The notes under the pieces are model-generated. The model saw nothing but the letters and a program-made list of their open reading frames with translations, made no database searches and had not been told where the DNA came from. Below are positions 7,034-10,737 of a stretch of 10,737 nucleotides of DNA, one piece after another (positions within the stretch are counted from its first letter, which is position 1; the number at the start of each line of letters is the position of its first letter). Source of the DNA: Bacteroidota bacterium. Its GTDB lineage: Bacteria > Bacteroidota > Bacteroidia > Bacteroidales > UBA1556. Position numbers and translations under genes: made by a program. The DNA lies in the NCBI GenBank assembly GCA_003973505.1, contig QNXT01000080.1, positions 1-10,737 on the forward strand. Direction: 5' to 3'.

Positions 7034-7648
7034 TTATTTCCTTTTAACAGATAATCGAAGTGCAAATGGGTATATTTGATTAAAATAATAGGCTCGCGTA
7101 TCATCCTCATACACCTCATAATTAATTTCATACGCATTGGTATTTACAAAAGAAATCGACTCTTCGGTCAGGCTGACATCCATATAATAACTCTCGTCGT
7201 AGGTAAAAACCTTTATCTCTGTTTCGGCATCATTAATAGGTATGCTGCATGGAATAAAAAAAGAATACGACATAATATCATCATCCATACGAGCTTCAAA
7301 ATTTGCGATATATTTAATCTCAAATGGTTTATTATCAATTAATATTTTTGTGAAATAGCCAAACTTTTTCAAATTACTAAAAGCCTTTTGATAAATCATT
7401 TTTTGCTCTGCAGCACTGAATTCATCATCCACATCCTCATCAAACTCATCGAGCATAATCTCACTAAACATCTGATCAAATTGCCAACTTATTTTAAAAC
7501 CTTTAAGTCCCTTGGCATCGAAATACACTTTTATTTTGGCATCAATAAATACATGAGGATGCGCTTGTACAGATGTAGTATTTAGAAAAAACACCACATA
7601 TACTATGGCAATTCCTGACAGAACCGGTGAGGATATTTTTCTTAGCAT
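7034..7648 (-). CDS. DUF1007-family periplasmic protein (COG3683), partner of the NicO transporter
   Basis: A 204-residue protein starting at the ATG at 7648, whose A is also the last base of the upstream gene's TGA (TGATG coupling). A TTG one codon earlier is an unneeded alternative. The signal peptide (1-29) ends VQA, which places HPHVFID, the family hallmark, at the mature N-terminus (His30, His32). ISWQFDQMFSEIML follows. Residues 70-81 (D-E-D-V-D-D-E-F-S-A-A-E) fit a 12-residue EF-hand loop: acids at 1, 3, 5 and 12 and a hydrophobic residue at 8, although position 6 is Asp instead of Gly. The C-terminal half is β-rich with no recognised motif. Family members are annotated as uncharacterised periplasmic transport components. 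The gene order, with a NicO transporter two bases downstream, suggests periplasmic metal delivery or sensing; that is inference. Confidence 0.85.
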   Translation of the reverse strand: MLRKISSPVLSGIAIVYVVFFLNTTSVQAHPHVFIDAKIKVYFDAKGLKGFKISWQFDQMFSEIMLDEFDEDVDDEFSAAEQKMIYQKAFSNLKKFGYFTKILIDNKPFEIKYIANFEARMDDDIMSYSFFIPCSIPINDAETEIKVFTYDESYYMDVSLTEESISFVNTNAYEINYEVYEDDTRAYYFNQIYPFALRLSVKRK

Positions 7649-9078
7649 CAATAATTATCCTTCACCTTAAGATTTCCTTTTTTATCATTTAACATTTTTA
7701 GGAATCTTTCTGCAAAATGATTTGAAGGAGTGGGAGCATCAAGCATTTCAAGCTTTCCCTCCTTATTTATCAAAATATAGCGAGGTAAGACTCCAATATT
7801 ATAATCGTTTAAGAATTGGAAATTCTCACCCAGCGGAGCAATCGTCCATTGATAATCTTTATCTTTAACATAAGCCGCCATCTCAGCAGTGTCACGGTCA
7901 ACAGAGATACTCACAAACTGAATAATATCATCAAAATCTTCGAAAAGCTCCTTAGTATAATTCATTTCAGCCAAACAGGATGGGCAGTCCAAATCCCAAA
8001 CATTGATATAAACATACTTTCCCTTAAAATCTTTCAATTGAAAATCGTGACCCTGAATATCCGTAAACTTTGCATTTGGCAGTTCACCACCAACACTAAA
8101 TCGCTGTAATCGTTTTCGTACATTTACAGCAATCATACGATGTTCGGGACGCAAATTTGACCGACTAATATCATATAAAATATCAATTAAGGCCGATTTA
8201 CTAAATCGACGATTGGGATACATTTGAATGATATTCCTCAAAATCACCAACTCACGCAAAGTACTATCTTTCAAAAGAGGATCACGAGCTAATAAGGCAG
8301 AAAGCTCCATATAACTTTTCGCAATATTTATTGTTGAATCCAAGGTTCGTGATGAAAAACCCTTGGCTTTATTGGTTATATAATGCGACCAATAGCTATT
8401 GAAAAAGCGCATTAAAGAAGGATCGTTAAGGTTAAGATTTTTTCCGGAAAAATACTTATCAATAATTGTCTGGTTGGTGTATTCGTGACTCAACAAACGC
8501 AGTTGAGCCATTTGCATACTTGTATAATCTTTCAAATAATCGTTACCAAAATTGTTTAAGAAAACATCCATTTTCCGTGCGAATGAATCGACCAACAATT
8601 TGGTATTATAGCCTCTTATCAGGCTCAAATAATTGGAATCAATAAAAGCCGAAAACAGTGCTTCACTCTGTGCAATACCATCATTCAATTCATGTTCAAC
8701 AGGTTTCAAAATTTTATATTTCGGTGCTAAATAAACAATCTGATCAGATGGATAAATACTTTCATCAGAGAAATCAACAGGCTCAATACGAATAGAATAA
8801 TCACGTTTAGGCTCTAAAAACAATTGAACTCTAATAAAACCTACTTGAATAAAAATGGGTTTTGGATTATGAATATACAATTTGAAAGAAAAGCTGCCTT
8901 TCGAGTCAATCTTATGCGTTGACAACTCTTTTCGAAGATAAGAAACATAATCGGTATAGGCCCAAATATGTGCCGTTTTACCCTCTGCTCCAAGGAAATG
9001 AACCTTTACTTCTGTTTGAGAAAAGCCACTAATTATAAAGAAGGTAAATACAATACTTAATACTAATTTTCGATACAT
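7648..9078 (-). CDS. Exported thioredoxin-fold (TlpA/ResA-like) protein with long N-terminal domain
   Basis: A 476-residue protein. Residues 1-21 form a signal peptide ending SGFSQ. Residues ~22-115 are β-rich and may be the DUF4369-like or carbohydrate-binding-like module often fused to TlpA proteins in Bacteroidota. Residues ~120-330 are mostly helical with no recognised motif. The thioredoxin-like domain starts near 335 (GGELPNAKFTDIQG, LKDFKGKYVYINVWDLDCPSC) with redox Cys365 and Cys368 in CPSC, and has the usual cis-proline (Pro432 in GVLPRYIL). Such proteins typically reduce disulfides in exported proteins or in cytochrome c maturation; the substrate here is unknown. CPSC instead of the more common CPPC or CxPC is a small variation. 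It sits 33 bases after coaD and overlaps the next gene by one base. No strong promoter of its own is seen, so it is probably transcribed from the coaD promoter. Confidence 0.87.
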   Translation of the reverse strand: MYRKLVLSIVFTFFIISGFSQTEVKVHFLGAEGKTAHIWAYTDYVSYLRKELSTHKIDSKGSFSFKLYIHNPKPIFIQVGFIRVQLFLEPKRDYSIRIEPVDFSDESIYPSDQIVYLAPKYKILKPVEHELNDGIAQSEALFSAFIDSNYLSLIRGYNTKLLVDSFARKMDVFLNNFGNDYLKDYTSMQMAQLRLLSHEYTNQTIIDKYFSGKNLNLNDPSLMRFFNSYWSHYITNKAKGFSSRTLDSTINIAKSYMELSALLARDPLLKDSTLRELVILRNIIQMYPNRRFSKSALIDILYDISRSNLRPEHRMIAVNVRKRLQRFSVGGELPNAKFTDIQGHDFQLKDFKGKYVYINVWDLDCPSCLAEMNYTKELFEDFDDIIQFVSISVDRDTAEMAAYVKDKDYQWTIAPLGENFQFLNDYNIGVLPRYILINKEGKLEMLDAPTPSNHFAERFLKMLNDKKGNLKVKDNY

Positions 9079-9087
9079 AATGATAAA

Positions 9088-9101
9088 TTTGCTAAAGCAA
9101 A
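9088..9101. repeat. Short perfect inverted repeat in the coaD-tlpA-like gap
   Basis: TTTGCT-AA-AGCAAA forms 6-base arms separated by two bases, in the 33-base gap between coaD and the thioredoxin-fold gene. On the minus strand it lies 9 bases before the ATG. It may be a weak operator, an mRNA processing hairpin, or chance. Confidence 0.35.
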
Positions 9102-9111
9102 AACGCAGATT

Positions 9112-9579
9112 TTAAGAACTTATTTTAGACAATATGCTATGAGGAACCAAGCCTTCCACTTTTCCCTTATGTCGAATAATATCGCGTACTATGGACGAAC
9201 TAATCGGAGTATATTCGGGAGCAGTTAACATAAACAGGGTTTCCACTTCGCCAGCCATCATTTTATTTACCTGACCGATACCGCGTTCAAATTCAAAATC
9301 GGCAGCAGTACGTAAACCTCGCAACAAATATTTGGCATCTACCCTACGGCAGTAGTCAATGGTAAGTCCTTGATAAGAGTCCACTTTAATCTTTGCCTCA
9401 CCCGAAAACACCTCGCGAATAAGCTGAAGTCTTTCCTCAACATCAAACATTCCACTTTTGGTAGAATTATAACCCACAGCGATTATAATTTCATCAAATA
9501 GCGGTAAGGCTCTGCGTATAATATCTTCGTGGCCAATGGTTATGGGATCGAAACTTCCAGGAAAAACAGCTCTCTTCAT
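9112..9579 (-). CDS. coaD: Phosphopantetheine adenylyltransferase (CoaD)
   Basis: The 155-residue length is normal for the family. CoaD transfers AMP from ATP to 4'-phosphopantetheine, giving dephospho-CoA, the penultimate step of coenzyme A synthesis in the cytoplasm. Signatures: GSFDPITIGH (residues 8-17), the TxGH-type nucleotidyltransferase motif; YQGLTIDYC; LLRGLRTAADFEFE (about 86-99), which binds substrate; and TPISSSIVRDI near residue 130, the ISSxxVR nucleotide-binding motif. It is the first gene of the minus-strand unit and has a well-formed promoter upstream. The following exported thioredoxin-fold, DUF1007 and NicO genes have no obvious link to CoA synthesis. Confidence 0.97.
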   Translation of the reverse strand: MKRAVFPGSFDPITIGHEDIIRRALPLFDEIIIAVGYNSTKSGMFDVEERLQLIREVFSGEAKIKVDSYQGLTIDYCRRVDAKYLLRGLRTAADFEFERGIGQVNKMMAGEVETLFMLTAPEYTPISSSIVRDIIRHKGKVEGLVPHSILSKISS

Positions 9580-9598
9580 AATTTATCAGTTTAAAACA

Positions 9599-9629
9599 CA
9601 AAGGTAGTTGAAAAGTTTGGAAACATCAA
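9599..9629 (-). promoter_or_regulatory. Bacteroidota-type promoter of the coaD operon
   Basis: On the minus strand TTG (9629-9627) is followed by exactly 20 bases and then TACCTTTG (9606-9599), fitting the phylum consensus TTG-N19-21-TAnnTTTG. This is the best promoter match in the window. It lies 19 bases before the ATG of coaD and probably drives all four downstream minus-strand genes. Confidence 0.75.
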
Positions 9630-9665
9630 TTCACAATAAGTATTCACCATGCTTGGTTTTTTATG

Positions 9666-9673
9666 TAGTTTTG
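9666..9673 (+). promoter_or_regulatory. -7 promoter element of lnt
   Basis: TAGTTTTG is an exact TAnnTTTG match, 24 bases before the ATG at 9698, and points away from the coaD promoter. The -33 element is not clear. The two divergent promoters share an intergenic region of about 118 bases. Confidence 0.5.
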
Positions 9674-9697
9674 AAATTCATAATCGACAAAAATATT

Positions 9698-10737
9698 ATG
9701 CAAATACATTTTCAGAAAAAGCATCTTATTTTGCTCTCTCTTTTGAGCGGCATTTTACTTTCAGCAGCTTGGCCTTCACGAGGTTTTTCACTAGTAGCTT
9801 TTGTAGCATTAGTCCCTTTATTATTAGTCGATTATTATATTAGCAATCATAAAGAGCAATTTGCCAAAGGAACCATTGTAGCCTATTCCTACATCACCTT
9901 TCTTTCGTTTAACTTACTTACTACCTGGTGGGTAATTGTATCAACCACCGTTGGAGCACTCCTCGCCTTTATACTTAACAGCCTTTTTATGGCACTTACT
10001 TTTGGTTTGTTTCATATTATAAAAAATAGGGTATTCAAAAACCGACTGGGCTATTTATCACTTATATTTTTCTGGATTTCCTACGAATATTTGCATATGC
10101 ATTGGGACTTAAGTTGGTCGTGGTTGGTATTTGGAAATGTGTTTGCAGCATCCTATAAATGGATTCAGTGGTATGAATATACGGGAGTTTTTGGAGGAAC
10201 TGCATGGATCATTACAGCCAATGTACTCTTTTTCTTCTCAACAATCCTCCTTTTGGAAAATAGAACAATCAACTTTAAAAATATTCGAAGTGCCATTATA
10301 GGAGTGATTCTAATCGTCATTCCAATTACATTTTCCTATTCTTTATACAATAAGCAGGTATCTCCTGAGGGGGACAAAATTAATGTAGTTATTCTGCAGC
10401 CCAATTTAGACCCTTATAATGAACAATTTACACTCTCAAAAGACTCCATTATTCACAGACTTGTTCATTTAGCAAAAACCGAATTGACAGATGAGACACA
10501 ACTATTGGTTGGCCCCGAATCAGCAATTCGTGGTAGCATGTGGGAAGATGCTTTTAGTCGTTACGGAACGATTGATAGTTTGAATAACCTACTGAATCTC
10601 TATCCAAACTTATCAATATTAGTGGGTGCATCAACCAAAAAAGAAAGTCCTGAAGGAGCAGAATTAAAATCGGGAGCCCGAGCATTTTCTGACGCCCCTA
10701 ATCATTATTACTATTCGTATAATTCAGCATTAATGCT
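9698..10737 (+). CDS. lnt: Apolipoprotein N-acyltransferase (Lnt), 3' truncated by window edge
   Basis: An open frame of 346 complete codons runs from the ATG at 9698 off the right edge with no stop. Lnt transfers an acyl chain from phospholipid to the N-terminal Cys of lipoproteins in the inner membrane, the last step of their maturation. Several membrane helices occupy residues ~10-225, with the Lnt-typical block YLHMHWDLSWSWLVFGN and, after it, WIQWYEYTGVFGGTAW. The nitrilase-like periplasmic domain begins near VVILQPNLDPYNEQF. Glu274 in VGPESAI is the expected catalytic Glu; the catalytic Lys and Cys of the triad fall beyond the window. A shorter out-of-frame reading from 9649 is not the gene. 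Its substrates would include GldD and the Rieske-like lipoprotein encoded in this window. Confidence 0.92.
   Translation, partial: MQIHFQKKHLILLSLLSGILLSAAWPSRGFSLVAFVALVPLLLVDYYISNHKEQFAKGTIVAYSYITFLSFNLLTTWWVIVSTTVGALLAFILNSLFMALTFGLFHIIKNRVFKNRLGYLSLIFFWISYEYLHMHWDLSWSWLVFGNVFAASYKWIQWYEYTGVFGGTAWIITANVLFFFSTILLLENRTINFKNIRSAIIGVILIVIPITFSYSLYNKQVSPEGDKINVVILQPNLDPYNEQFTLSKDSIIHRLVHLAKTELTDETQLLVGPESAIRGSMWEDAFSRYGTIDSLNNLLNLYPNLSILVGASTKKESPEGAELKSGARAFSDAPNHYYYSYNSALM

Noticed and set aside
7816..8109. A 97-codon plus-strand reading frame
   Set aside because: It is antisense to the thioredoxin-fold domain including its CPSC motif; no independent support.
9649..9843. A 64-codon plus-strand reading frame ahead of lnt
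   Set aside because: It overlaps the start of lnt in another frame, and its start lies upstream of the -7 box; the lnt frame carries clear family motifs.
1..10737. Mobile elements, CRISPR arrays, tRNA or rRNA genes
   Set aside because: No transposase or integrase motifs, no regularly spaced repeats and no tRNA/rRNA-like sequence were seen; nearly all of the window is accounted for by identified genes.

Overview
This window of AT-rich DNA reads as an ordinary chromosomal stretch from a member of the Bacteroidota. Four things support that. Several genes are preceded by the phylum's TAnnTTTG -7 promoter element, and I see no strong Shine-Dalgarno sequences. gldE and gldD lie next to each other, and these are markers of Bacteroidota with gliding or type IX secretion machinery. 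Exported proteins are frequent, with lipoprotein or 'Q'-type signal peptides. The coaD and lnt homologues are of Bacteroidota type. A marine or sediment relative of the Bacteroidales/Marinilabiliales would fit, but that placement is a guess.

Layout. Positions 1-336 hold the C-terminal part of a Sir2 deacylase, ending in a hairpin with a T-run. Positions 437-1912 encode an MltF-like lytic transglycosylase with a solute-binding domain fused to an SLT domain. Convergent to it, 1956-2396 (minus) encodes a small lipoprotein with a Rieske-like fold signature whose iron-sulfur ligands are largely replaced. A ~320-base intergenic region then carries divergent promoter elements. From 2720 there is a plus-strand run: gldE (CNNM/CBS/CorC membrane protein), gldD (lipoprotein, overlapping gldE by 11 bases) and an exported leucine-rich-repeat protein (4722-6014). 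Convergent to that, on the minus strand, is what looks like one operon read from about 9579 down to 6066: coaD, an exported thioredoxin-fold (TlpA-like) protein, a DUF1007 periplasmic protein and a NicO/RcnA-type metal transporter. A divergent promoter region (about 9599-9673) separates coaD from lnt (apolipoprotein N-acyltransferase), which runs off the right edge.

How the genes fit together. Most products act in the cell envelope: peptidoglycan cleavage (MltF), lipoprotein maturation (Lnt), two lipoproteins that Lnt would acylate (GldD and the Rieske-like protein), gliding/type IX-associated proteins (GldE/GldD), an exported LRR protein, and a periplasmic redox plus metal-handling set. Only Sir2 and CoaD are cytoplasmic metabolic enzymes.

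I found no mobile element, CRISPR array, tRNA or rRNA, and no clear sign of a wholly new system. The points most worth a second look are the ligand-poor Rieske-like lipoprotein, and the TlpA-DUF1007-NicO cluster, where the DUF1007 protein has a predicted mature N-terminus of His-Pro-His and a clean EF-hand-like loop.
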